The notes under the pieces were generated by a model that ran no database searches, was not told the DNA's origin, and worked only from the letters and a program-made list of their open reading frames with translations. A program made the position numbers and the translations under genes. Positions 9,613 to 16,311 of a DNA stretch of 17,332 nt are shown piece after piece. Source of the stretch: JAYZDP01 sp036337765 (GTDB lineage: Bacteria; Acidobacteriota; Thermoanaerobaculia; Multivoradales; Multivoraceae); NCBI GenBank assembly GCA_036337765.1, contig JAYZDP010000036.1, positions 1 through 17,332 on the forward strand, written 5' to 3'. Each line of letters starts with the position of its first letter. Position 1 is the stretch's first letter.

Positions 9613-10253
9613 AGGCGAGAGCCATTGCGGTCATCGGAGTCTTGGGGTGTCTCGCCCTCGGGTCTGCAACGCCGTTGAGCGCTCAGAAGCGGCGCGGCAG
9701 CGAGGGGTTCTTGCACCATCGGCTGAGCGCCGAGTACTCGCAATGGTTGGTTGGACCGATCTCGTGGATGGCGACGCCCGACGAGATCGACGGCTTTCTG
9801 GCCCTGCGTGCCGACGAAGAAGCGGCGGAGTTCATCGAGTCGTTCTGGCTCCGTAGGGACCCGGATCCGTCGCGCGAAGGTAACCCGCCCCGGGAGCTCT
9901 TCGAGCAGCGAGCCGCGCGCGCCGATGATGACTACACCGAGGTTTCGGTAGCGGGGAGACGAACGGACCGGGGAACGATCTTCATCCTCTACGGCCCTGC
10001 CGAGAGTAGCGAGTACGAGGAGCTACGCGACGTCAGCGAGCCGGACGTGGAGCTGTGGAAATATCCGAAGAAGGCACAAGAGGGCCTCGACGGCAAGCGA
10101 CCGGCACGCCGATACCGCTTCGCTCGACGGGGTGACGTTGCGACCTTCTACCGTCCCCGCGATCCGACCGACATCCGCAACCGCCTGGGGCGCGAGCCGC
10201 AGCCGCCACGCGGTGGCGGGTTCCCCGATCAGCGGCCCTCGCGGCGGCCGTAG
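9609..10253 (+). CDS. Secreted GWxTD domain-containing protein
   Basis: 214 aa from the ATG at 9609, which overlaps the previous stop (ATGA). GGAG lies 7 nt upstream, and a signal peptide follows directly (MKARAIAVIGVLGCLALG, likely cut after LSA near residue 25). This start is therefore better than the earlier in-frame ATG at 9564. The GWxTD core is recognisable: ISWMATPDEI around Trp53 in place of the GWxTD signature, then FWLRRDPDP, N-PPRELFEQR and TDRGTIFILYGPAE. The domain is known mainly from Acidobacteriota, Gemmatimonadota and Bacteroidota-type genomes, and its function is not established. The tail is rich in Arg, Pro and Gly. It is shorter than many family members, which carry extra domains. 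Its last 25 nt overlap the convergent TPR gene. Confidence 0.82.
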   Translation: MKARAIAVIGVLGCLALGSATPLSAQKRRGSEGFLHHRLSAEYSQWLVGPISWMATPDEIDGFLALRADEEAAEFIESFWLRRDPDPSREGNPPRELFEQRAARADDDYTEVSVAGRRTDRGTIFILYGPAESSEYEELRDVSEPDVELWKYPKKAQEGLDGKRPARRYRFARRGDVATFYRPRDPTDIRNRLGREPQPPRGGGFPDQRPSRRP

Positions 10254-11212
10254 TTCCCGAGTGCGAGCGTGATGGCGGCAGCCAACGCATCGTTGCGTTG
10301 GCGCCATGTCTGGGGATTGAAGGTCGCCGCCGGTGCCGACGCCTCGACGACGCCTCTCCCATTGCTCGGGTCGCGCGACAGCTTGATTCGCATGTCGGCC
10401 CAGATCAGCGCCCAGCGCGGGTTGGCCTCGACTCGAGGATCGTGCGGGATCTGTAGCTCCGAGAGGGCGTCGAGGGTGGCGTTGAGGAGCCGAGCGCCGG
10501 TGCTGGCGTAGGGGGCGTTGAATTCGTGGCGCGTGACATAGGAGCCGGGCGAATACACGAACTTGTCGGTGTCCATCAACTGGAGAAACCCGTTGGTGCG
10601 GGCCAGTTCATCGAAGTTGGGGTCGGTGCGCACGCGTAGCCGGGTCTTCTCGTCGGCCTGGATGGCTTGTGCGAGATGGCGCAATGCCAGGGCCGAGTAG
10701 CCTGCCATCGCATAGTTGGTGGCCACCAAATAGTAGGCGGCGCCGCTGCCCGCCTCGTTGCGGACGTGCTCCTCGAACTTGGTGCTCGCCTCCTCCAACC
10801 GATCGAGGAGCAGGAGCACGGCCCCCAGGTTGATGGCGTTGTCGGGTGCCGTGCGATCGAGCTTCTCGGCCGTGAGAAAACTGTCGAGTGCGGCCGTATA
10901 GTCGCGTTTGGAGAGTCTGAGGGCGCCGAGGTTGAGCCAGCCCTGCCGCATTTGGGGGTCGAGCTCGAGGCTTCGCAGCAGGTCCGTCTCGCCCTCCGCG
11001 ATCATGCCCATCAGAAAGCGCGCTGTCGAACGCAGCAGGTACGCCCGAGCGTTGCTGTCATCGTGCGCGAGCACGGTGTCGAGAAGCTGCGCCGCCGGCG
11101 CTGGTTGGCTGGCGTCGAGAAGCTCTTCGGCGGTCGCCAGCACGACCGCTGCGTCTCCAGCGGGTTGGAGAAGGAGCGCGAGCCCGAGTAGGAGCGTGGT
11201 CATCACATCCAT
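10229..11212 (-). CDS. Secreted tetratricopeptide-repeat (TPR) protein
   Basis: 327 aa from ATG 11212; the ATG at 11203 (MTTLLLGLALLL) is an equally possible start with a cleaner signal peptide. A hydrophobic N-terminus (about residues 5-16) is followed by helical repeats from about residue 22 to 190. Their TPR spacing is clearest in QMRQGWLNLGALRLSKRDYT and APDNAINLGAVLLLLDRLEE. The C-terminal third is not repeat-like. A role as an exported scaffold is the most that can be said. A 7-bp hairpin with a TCTG loop (minus strand) lies 5 nt before the ATG, where a ribosome-binding site would be. Upstream on the same strand sits the tail of a truncated gene, so this was probably the second gene of an operon now cut. 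Its end overlaps the convergent GWxTD gene. Confidence 0.85.
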   Translation of the reverse strand: MDVMTTLLLGLALLLQPAGDAAVVLATAEELLDASQPAPAAQLLDTVLAHDDSNARAYLLRSTARFLMGMIAEGETDLLRSLELDPQMRQGWLNLGALRLSKRDYTAALDSFLTAEKLDRTAPDNAINLGAVLLLLDRLEEASTKFEEHVRNEAGSGAAYYLVATNYAMAGYSALALRHLAQAIQADEKTRLRVRTDPNFDELARTNGFLQLMDTDKFVYSPGSYVTRHEFNAPYASTGARLLNATLDALSELQIPHDPRVEANPRWALIWADMRIKLSRDPSNGRGVVEASAPAATFNPQTWRQRNDALAAAITLALGNYGRREGR

Positions 11213-11217
11213 CGACG

Positions 11218-11235
11218 CGCGCCGCAGACGGCGCG
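11218..11235 (-). promoter_or_regulatory. GC hairpin directly upstream of the TPR start
   Basis: CGCGCCG and CGGCGCG form a perfect 7-bp stem around a TCTG loop (minus strand). There is no T-tract, so it is not a standard terminator. It sits between the stop of the gene fragment (11244) and the TPR ATG (11212), covering the position of a ribosome-binding site. It could damp translation or protect a 5' end; in GC-rich DNA it could also be chance. Confidence 0.35.
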
Positions 11236-11243
11236 TTGCCTAT

Positions 11244-11366
11244 TCAATCAGACCTCTTGAGTGCTTTGGCGTCCCGAGGATCGACCCCCTCACCCTTCGA
11301 GTCGCTGTCGCCGATAGCGAACTTCCAACTCAGATCGTCGTCGCCGTACACGTCGATGATCACGCG
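11244..11366 (-). pseudogene. C-terminal remnant (about 40 codons) of an unidentified gene
   Basis: On the minus strand a clean frame runs from about CGC-GTG-ATC-ATC (11366 region) to a TGA at 11244-11246. It reads RVIIDVYGDDDLSWKF, then AIGDSDSKGEGVDPRDAKAL, then KRSD. Third codon positions are mostly G or C, as in genuine genes here, and the complementary plus-strand reading is the serine-rich nonsense typical of a shadow. Nothing further upstream continues it: the frame enters recombinase sequence and reaches a stop at 11394-11396. It sits 31 nt before the TPR gene on the same strand, so it looks like the last piece of a lost operon partner. The family is not recognisable from 40 residues. 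Confidence covers its being a real coding remnant, not its identity. Confidence 0.5.
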
Positions 11367-11607
11367 ATTCGGCATGCATGCGTTGAGACACACCTACGCA
11401 AGCCTGCTCATCGCGCAGGGCGAGAACATCAAGTACGTGTCCCGCCAGCTCGGCCATACGAAGGTTCAGATCACCGTCGACACCTACGGCCACCTCTTCG
11501 AGAAGAACAGCGCATCGGCAATGTCCGTCCTCGGCGACGCCATCGACAAGCTACAGCGGGAGGCAGACATCGCCGCCAGCGGGCTGCATGTCGCCGGGTC
11601 CATCTAA
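11365..11607 (+). pseudogene. Tyrosine recombinase (phage-type integrase), C-terminal catalytic fragment
   Basis: From about 11365 the plus strand reads RFGMHALRHTYASLL, then IAQGENIKYVSRQLGHTKVQ and ITVDTYGHLF, a textbook phage-integrase C-terminus. It keeps the box II His-x-x-Arg (HALR), the LGH histidine and the nucleophile Tyr in DTYGH. The N-terminal DNA-binding domain and the box I Arg are missing. The open frame extends left to 11236, but that part is antisense to the neighbouring gene remnant and has no integrase likeness. About 80 codons remain, so the protein should be inactive. It marks a past integration or recombination event that cut the adjacent minus-strand gene. Confidence 0.85.
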
Positions 11608-11621
11608 CAGCCATCTAACAG
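11600..11621 (+). repeat. 11-bp perfect tandem repeat spanning the integrase stop
   Basis: CCATCTAACAG occurs twice back to back (11600-11610 and 11611-11621). The first copy contains the TAA stop of the recombinase fragment and the second repeats it just outside. It may be an attachment-site remnant or a small slippage duplication; no matching copy was noticed elsewhere in the window. Confidence 0.6.
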
Positions 11622-11771
11622 AAGGGGAGCGAGGCTATCGGAACCACAGGGAATGAGAAGGAATCAGCACCTCTCCGAAGGGCCCGTACTTACTAGCCCC
11701 AGCCATCGAGCAGGATTGAGAGCGAATCAGCTGGAAATGTCGGTATCAATCAAACCTATAGAATCGTTGCC
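11608..11771. other. Lower-GC intergenic stretch downstream of the integrase fragment
   Basis: These 164 nt are visibly poorer in GC than the rest of the window and hold no convincing gene, tRNA end or terminator. A 36-codon minus-strand frame (11635-11745) exists but shows no supporting signal. Two copies of GAATCAGC (11661, 11724) are short enough to be chance. The stretch most likely belongs to the inserted element. Confidence 0.4.
11759..11764 (+). promoter_or_regulatory. Candidate -10 box of the ClpX-like gene
   Basis: TAGAAT (5 of 6 to consensus, within TATAGAAT) ends 7 nt before the ATG at 11772, and no Shine-Dalgarno sequence is present. As with the mutase gene, this spacing would give a leaderless transcript. 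No clear -35 was found at 16-18 bp. Confidence 0.4.
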
Positions 11772-12872
11772 ATGAATCTTCCGTCGCCCTTGGACATTGC
11801 GGCCGCCTTGGACCGCCGCGTCATCGGACAGCCCGACGCGGTGCGCGAGATGAGCGTGGCCCTGGCGAAGAAGCTCGCCCAAGTCCACGTCGGCAACATT
11901 CTGTTGATCGGCTCCTCTGGCTCCGGAAAGACGACCCTGATGCGGGCGGTTGAACGGTTTCTCGCCGAGCGCCCCGAGCTCGCCGGCCTATCGACCTCGA
12001 TCCGCGTGCACGCCAATGTTCTCGGTGAGGAGGCGGAGCTGGGCCACCCTGGAGAGAAGCTGCTGGTTCGGCTCATCAACAGCGCCCGTCAGCAGCACGG
12101 TGTCGACACCCCCGTGGACGAGCTCGTCGAGCGCGCCTCGCGGGCGCTCGTCTTCGTCGACGAGGTTGACAAGATCCGCTCGATCGTCGGCGGCCGACCC
12201 AGTACCAGTGGAATTCGTGCCCAGGAGGCCCTGTTGACCCTGATCGAGAATGAGGCCGTTCAGTTTCGTCTGCCGGAATGGGCGGGCGGAGAGATCGTCG
12301 AGATCGATTCGAGCGGCATTCTGTTCGTGTGCGCGGGTGCCTTCGAGGGTCTCTACGACGCGGTCTACGATCGCGTTACGATCGGCGACGACCGCGGCGC
12401 GCTGCAGCCGGTGACAGTGGTCGAGGGCGGCAAGGTGCACGAGGAGCTGCCCTTCTCCCTGCGTGACTGGCTCCACGTGCAGGATCTCTTCGACTACGGC
12501 ATGAGCCCTCAGTTCCTGTCGCGCTTCGATGCGATCGTGTTGCTCAACGACCTCGAGCCCGACGATCTGGTGCGAATCTTCCTCGAGAGCCCAGACCTCG
12601 GCTACCGCCAGGCCGAGGAGTATTTCGCCAGTCGCGGAATCCAGCTCGCGATATCGCCCAGCGCGGTCCGCCGCATCGCCGAAGCAGCCGCCGCCAATCC
12701 TCGGATCGGAGCCCGCGGGCTCAAAGAGGTGTTCCGGCGAGTGATCAGTGACTACGAGTTCGATCCTTCGCTGGTCGAGGGCGGGGCCGGCAACGCCCTC
12801 ATGATCGACCTTCCGGAGGTGGAGGCGGCCCTGGAGCACCATCCGTCCTCCGCCGCTGCCGCCAAGCGCTGA
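11772..12872 (+). CDS. ClpX-like AAA+ ATPase lacking the zinc domain and the ClpX functional loops
   Basis: The 366-aa protein aligns with the ATPase part of ClpX: RRVIGQPDAV near the start; Walker A GSSGSGKT (47-54); Walker B LVFVDE with Asp130 and Glu131; ILFVCAGAFEGL (183-194, ClpX ILFICGGAFAGL); the arginine finger in FLSRFD (Arg251); and sensor 2 GARGL (Arg315). The N-terminal zinc-binding domain is absent. The substrate-gripping GYVG pore loop is GHPG (91-94). The RKH loop is absent before IDSSGILF. The IGF loop that docks ClpP is replaced by a short TIGDDRGALQP stretch. ATP hydrolysis looks intact, but ClpP-dependent degradation does not. It probably remodels or unfolds a different partner. 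It follows an integrase scar and its last 74 nt overlap the convergent membrane-protein gene. Confidence 0.88.
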   Translation: MNLPSPLDIAAALDRRVIGQPDAVREMSVALAKKLAQVHVGNILLIGSSGSGKTTLMRAVERFLAERPELAGLSTSIRVHANVLGEEAELGHPGEKLLVRLINSARQQHGVDTPVDELVERASRALVFVDEVDKIRSIVGGRPSTSGIRAQEALLTLIENEAVQFRLPEWAGGEIVEIDSSGILFVCAGAFEGLYDAVYDRVTIGDDRGALQPVTVVEGGKVHEELPFSLRDWLHVQDLFDYGMSPQFLSRFDAIVLLNDLEPDDLVRIFLESPDLGYRQAEEYFASRGIQLAISPSAVRRIAEAAAANPRIGARGLKEVFRRVISDYEFDPSLVEGGAGNALMIDLPEVEAALEHHPSSAAAAKR

Positions 12873-13524
12873 GCCGGGGCGGCACGAACGACAGCAGGAA
12901 CAGGAAAACGATCGCCAGCAGCAGGTTGCGGGCGACGCCGTTGCGTTCGCCGTGCGCGGCGTCGATGAGTGAGGCCGAGAAGTAGGCGTAGACCATGGCG
13001 ATCGGCAGTAGAGCCGCGGCGGTCGAATACATGTAGACCGCGAAGCGCACTCCGGCGAGACAGACGCTGTAGTTCACGACTGCGAAGGGCATCGGCAGGA
13101 AGCGCAGGCGCAGCATCGGCCAGAAACCAAAGCGTTGCAGCTGCGCCTCGAAGCGGCCGAGTCGTCCGCCGAGCAGCTGTACCACGAGGTCGCGCGCCAG
13201 TGTGTGGCTCAGGGCGTAGGACAGCGCCGCTCCGCCGACCAGGCCGGCCCAGGCGACCAGCCCGCCGACCAGGGTCCCGAAGACCGCACCCGCGGCGACG
13301 ATGGCTACAGTGCCGGGCAGGCCCACCGCGGTGAGCAGCGCCGCCGCGACGATCATGGACGGCGCTGTCGCCGGGTGCCTAGACAGCTGTTCGAGGTTGG
13401 CGGCGAGGTTCTCGAGCGCCATCTGCTCACGGATCCCGGGCAGTTGCAGAGCACCGAAGCCGGCGCCGAGGATGACGACGAACAGGGCGAAGCGGAACAG
13501 CGGTCGGCCGTTGGGGCGAGGCAT
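12799..13524 (-). CDS. TVP38/TMEM64 (VTT/DedA-like) integral membrane protein
   Basis: 241 aa with about five or six hydrophobic segments, at roughly residues 11-27, 55-77, 80-105, 145-160, 165-190 and 205-222. The family's re-entrant signature appears as GLPGTVAIVAAGAVFGT. The second conserved region is LRFLPMPFAVVNYSVCLAGV. Homologues are linked to lipid scrambling or undecaprenyl-phosphate handling, so a role in envelope lipid flux fits the operon. The last ~25 residues (RQRRRTDGAPGPPPPPEGRS region) are low-complexity and lie in the 74-nt overlap with the ATPase gene, suggesting the tail was gained by readthrough of an ancestral stop. The start ATG is 6 nt after the YggX-like stop, with a TAGG partly overlapping that stop as a possible ribosome-binding site. 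The exact lipid substrate is unknown. Confidence 0.88.
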   Translation of the reverse strand: MPRPNGRPLFRFALFVVILGAGFGALQLPGIREQMALENLAANLEQLSRHPATAPSMIVAAALLTAVGLPGTVAIVAAGAVFGTLVGGLVAWAGLVGGAALSYALSHTLARDLVVQLLGGRLGRFEAQLQRFGFWPMLRLRFLPMPFAVVNYSVCLAGVRFAVYMYSTAAALLPIAMVYAYFSASLIDAAHGERNGVARNLLLAIVFLFLLSFVPPRLSAWRQRRRTDGAPGPPPPPEGRS

Positions 13525-13530
13525 GAGAGC

Positions 13531-13785
13531 CTAGCCGTCGCCTGAGGGCGCGTCGAGCGCGAGGAACTCCCTCAGATGCCGTTGCAGGATCGCCGGCGCC
13601 TCGGGGTCCATGAAGTTCAGGCGATGCTCGTTGATGACCATTACCTCCATCGCCTCCCAGTCCTTCCAGCAGTCGGCGCACACCTTGGCGACTACCTCGT
13701 CCGCGAGTTCGGCGGGAAGCGGCGGCAGCGCATCGAGCGCGGCCGCCTCGCGCTGGCAGCGCCGACACAGCACGGTGGTGGCCAC
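13531..13785 (-). CDS. YggX-like Fe(2+)-trafficking family protein with four cysteines
   Basis: 84 aa from a GTG start that shares one base with the upstream stop (TAGTG). It follows the YggX pattern closely: a Cys at residue 7 (Cys7 in YggX), QREAAALD against QREAEGQD, an Ala-Glu-Leu block against PGELG, a CWKDWEAMEVMVINE region against AWAQW...TMLINE, and RLNF against KLN. YggX supports iron-sulphur protein protection under oxidative stress. Here Cys10, Cys36 and Cys39 are additional, giving CxxC...CxxC, which suggests a bound zinc or iron that classical YggX lacks. Length matches the family (about 90 aa). The gene lies in the nucleotide-sugar/Mce operon, where its role is not obvious. Confidence 0.78.
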   Translation of the reverse strand: MATTVLCRRCQREAAALDALPPLPAELADEVVAKVCADCWKDWEAMEVMVINEHRLNFMDPEAPAILQRHLREFLALDAPSGDG

Positions 13786-14051
13786 TATCGGACTTCGCCG
13801 GGAAGCACGATGGGGCTGTCGACGCGGTCGAGCACCTCTCTGGGGACCGACACGATAAGGACCAGATCGCTGGACTCGCGGCTTCCCTTGAGGCTCTTGA
13901 CCATCTCGTCCGGGACGGCGAGCTTGACCCAGGCGGGGCGCTTGGGGTTTTGGCGCGCTGTGTCCATGACCAGGTTCTCGACCGCAGCGACCTCGACACG
14001 GTCGGGGTACTTCTCCAGCGCGAAGGCGAGGTTTTTCAGCGGTTCGCTCAT
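13785..14051 (-). CDS. Small conserved-looking protein, function unknown
   Basis: 88 aa from ATG 14051, 11 nt after the uxs stop, and its TAG shares a base with the next GTG. The sequence has mixed alpha/beta character (LKNLAFALEKYPDRVEVAAV at the start, DLVLIVSVPREVLDRV near the end) and no signal peptide, membrane segment or cysteines. The tight coupling on both sides argues that it is real. I do not recognise a family. TAGAAT ends 8 nt before its ATG but also contains the uxs stop codon, so a separate promoter is doubtful. Confidence 0.7.
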   Translation of the reverse strand: MSEPLKNLAFALEKYPDRVEVAAVENLVMDTARQNPKRPAWVKLAVPDEMVKSLKGSRESSDLVLIVSVPREVLDRVDSPIVLPGEVR

Positions 14052-14062
14052 GGCGCGCGATT

Positions 14063-14992
14063 CTACAGGGAGCGAAAGTACTCGACGGTCGCCTTCAGGC
14101 CCTCGTCAAGATCGACCTTCGGCTCCCAGCCGAGGACCTCACGGGCTCTGGAGATGTTGGGCTGGCGGGTCTTCGGGTCATCGACGGGTAGGGGCTTGTA
14201 GACGATCTCCGAGGTGGCCCCGGTCGCTTCGATGATCTTTTTTGCAAACTCGAGGACCGTCATCTCGCTCGGGTTGCCGATGTTGACCGGGTCCGAGTCC
14301 CCGTCTCGCGCCAGGCGCCAGAAGCCCTCGATGAGGTCGGTTACGTAGCAGAAGGAACGAGTTTGGCTGCCGTCGCCAAAGACCGTGATGGGCTCGTTGC
14401 GTAGTGCCTGGTCGATGAATGCCGGAACCACGCGGCCGTCGCCCGGACGCATTCGCGGGCCGTAGGTGTTGAAGATGCGCGCGATTCGCGTATCGAGGCC
14501 ATGCGCGCGGTGATACGCCATGACCATCGCTTCGGAGAAGCGCTTGGCCTCGTCGTAGACACCGCGGGGCCCCACTGGGTTGACGTTGCCCCAGTACGAC
14601 TCCTGCTGTGGGTGCTCGAGGGGGTCGCCGTAGACTTCGGAAGTCGAGGCGAGCACGTAGGTTGCCCCATGAGCTCTGGCGATGCCGAGGGTATTGTGAG
14701 TACCGAGTGAGCCCACCTTCAACGTCTGGATGGGCAGCTCGAGGTAGTCGATCGGGCTCGCGGGCGATGCGAAGTGGAAGACGTTGTGCACCGGGTCGGT
14801 GAAGTGGAGAGGCGTCGAGATGTCGTGGCGCACGAAGTCGAACATCTCACGGTCGTTGAGGTGGTCGATGTTCTGCTCACGGCCAGTGAGCAGGTTGTCG
14901 GCGCAGATGACACGATGCCCCTCCGCAAGTAGGCGTTCGCAGAGGTGGGACCCGAGAAAACCGGCTCCGCCGGTAACGAGCGAAGTGGTCAC
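14063..14992 (-). CDS. uxs: UDP-glucuronate decarboxylase (UDP-xylose synthase)
   Basis: 309 aa from the GTG at 14990-14992, which overlaps the upstream TAG by one base (TAGTG). The open frame runs further upstream, but that part is antisense/out-of-frame to ugd and lacks homology, while the Rossmann motif TGGAGFLGSH begins at residue 7 with this start. The short-chain dehydrogenase catalytic pair is Tyr146/Lys150 (YDEAK). FHFASPASP and the TSEVYGDP...HPQQESYWGNVNP region, followed by GPRGVYDEAKR, are characteristic of UDP-xylose synthases. NAD-dependent decarboxylation gives UDP-xylose for glycan or polysaccharide synthesis. The direct upstream gene makes its substrate. Confidence 0.94.
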   Translation of the reverse strand: MTTSLVTGGAGFLGSHLCERLLAEGHRVICADNLLTGREQNIDHLNDREMFDFVRHDISTPLHFTDPVHNVFHFASPASPIDYLELPIQTLKVGSLGTHNTLGIARAHGATYVLASTSEVYGDPLEHPQQESYWGNVNPVGPRGVYDEAKRFSEAMVMAYHRAHGLDTRIARIFNTYGPRMRPGDGRVVPAFIDQALRNEPITVFGDGSQTRSFCYVTDLIEGFWRLARDGDSDPVNIGNPSEMTVLEFAKKIIEATGATSEIVYKPLPVDDPKTRQPNISRAREVLGWEPKVDLDEGLKATVEYFRSL

Positions 14993-16311
14993 TAGGATTG
15001 CGGCTCCATGGTCGTTCGGCCGACCGACACGTAGCGGAAGCCCTCGGCGGCCATCTCGGCGGGCTGGTAGAGATTGCGGAGATCGACGATCAGGGGCGAG
15101 GTCATGATGAGGCGGAGTCGGCTCATCTCGAGCTTTCTGAACTGGTTCCACTCGGTGAGGATGACCAGGCCGTCAGCGCCGTTCGCCGTATCGTAGACGT
15201 TGGCGCAGAACTCGGCCGTTGGCAGGAGCGGTCGGCTCGGCTCGATCGCCGCTGGATCGAAGGCTCGTATCGCCGCCCCCCCCGCCACGAGGCCCTTGAT
15301 GACTGCGATCGCCGGCGATTCGCGCACATCGTCGGTGTCGGGCTTGAAGGACAATCCAAGGACCGCGATGGTCTTGCCGTCGATGCCGCCGAAGGCGTCG
15401 TCGATCTTGCGCAGCATTCTGAGCTTGGCGTGCTCATTGACCTCAAGTACCGCGTCGACAATGCGCAGGGGGGTCGAGGCGTCGCGGGCGATCCGCACCA
15501 TCGCGCGCGTGTCCTTCGGGAAGCAAGAGCCTCCGAAGCCAGGGCCGGGATGGAGGAACCTGGCTCCGATGCGCTGATCGAGCCCCATTCCCTTGGCTAC
15601 GACCTCGACGTCTGCGTCGAGAGCCTCGCAGAGCTCGGCGACCTCGTTGATGAACGAGATCTTGGTGGCGAGAAAGCTGTTGGAGGCGTACTTGATGAGC
15701 TCGGCACTCTCGACCCCGGTGGTGACGAACGGAACGCCCTCGTGACGCAGCGGCGAGTAGATGTCGAGCATCAGGTCGCGGGCCCGCGGGTCTTCTGTAC
15801 CGACGACCACACGATCGGGATGGAGGAAGTCGTCGATGGCCGAGCCCTCACGTAGAAACTCCGGGTTCGACACGATTGCAAAGCCCTGACCCTCTGGGGA
15901 GCCCTCCTCGACGAGCGACGCGATCAGAGCACCGGTTCCGATCGGCACTGTGCTCTTGGTGACGATGATCTTGTAGCCGTTGAGGTTCTCGGCGATCGTC
16001 GCTGCCACCTCACGCACGAAGGTGAGGTCTGCGCTGCCGTCGGTCAGCGGTGGTGTGCCGACGGCGATGAAGATCGCCGTCGACTCCTGGATCGCGGTCG
16101 CGATGTCGGTGGAAAAGGACAGGCGTCCCTCACGCGCGTTCTTCTTGACGATGGTTTCCAGCCCGGGTTCGTAGATCGGGATCTTCCCGGCTTTCAGTGC
16201 CGCGATCTTGTCGGTGTCCTTGTCGACACCGACCACCTGCATGCCGAAGTCGGCGAGGCAGGCTCCCGTCACCAGGCCGACGTAGCCGGTTCCGATAACG
16301 CTGATTTTCAT
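14992..16311 (-). CDS. ugd: UDP-glucose 6-dehydrogenase
   Basis: This 439-aa enzyme oxidises UDP-glucose to UDP-glucuronate with two NAD. The N-terminal Rossmann motif is ISVIGTGYVGLVTGACLA. GTPPLTDGSADL is at 85-96, and the central ELIKYASNSFLATKISFINE carries Lys207. The catalytic GSCFPKD holds Cys263, in step with Cys260/Lys204 of E. coli Ugd at an offset of three. FKPDTDDVRESPA is in the C-terminal domain. The length is normal. The ATG overlaps the Mce-like stop as ATGA, and the stop overlaps the uxs start, so three genes are translationally chained. The product feeds the next enzyme directly. Confidence 0.96.
   Translation of the reverse strand: MKISVIGTGYVGLVTGACLADFGMQVVGVDKDTDKIAALKAGKIPIYEPGLETIVKKNAREGRLSFSTDIATAIQESTAIFIAVGTPPLTDGSADLTFVREVAATIAENLNGYKIIVTKSTVPIGTGALIASLVEEGSPEGQGFAIVSNPEFLREGSAIDDFLHPDRVVVGTEDPRARDLMLDIYSPLRHEGVPFVTTGVESAELIKYASNSFLATKISFINEVAELCEALDADVEVVAKGMGLDQRIGARFLHPGPGFGGSCFPKDTRAMVRIARDASTPLRIVDAVLEVNEHAKLRMLRKIDDAFGGIDGKTIAVLGLSFKPDTDDVRESPAIAVIKGLVAGGAAIRAFDPAAIEPSRPLLPTAEFCANVYDTANGADGLVILTEWNQFRKLEMSRLRLIMTSPLIVDLRNLYQPAEMAAEGFRYVSVGRTTMEPQS

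Noticed and set aside
11236..11364. Start of the integrase open frame
   Set aside because: Serine-rich reading complementary to a better coding frame on the minus strand; integrase likeness begins only near 11365.
11661..11731. Two copies of GAATCAGC as possible attachment repeats
   Set aside because: Eight bases are too few to support an att site without a matching copy at a boundary.
11635..11745. 36-codon minus-strand frame in the low-GC spacer
   Set aside because: Too short, no ribosome-binding site and no recognised family; cannot be told from chance.
14993..15151. Upstream extension of the uxs reading frame
   Set aside because: It lies within ugd in another frame and is low in homology; the GTG at 14992 places the Rossmann motif correctly and overlaps the ugd stop.
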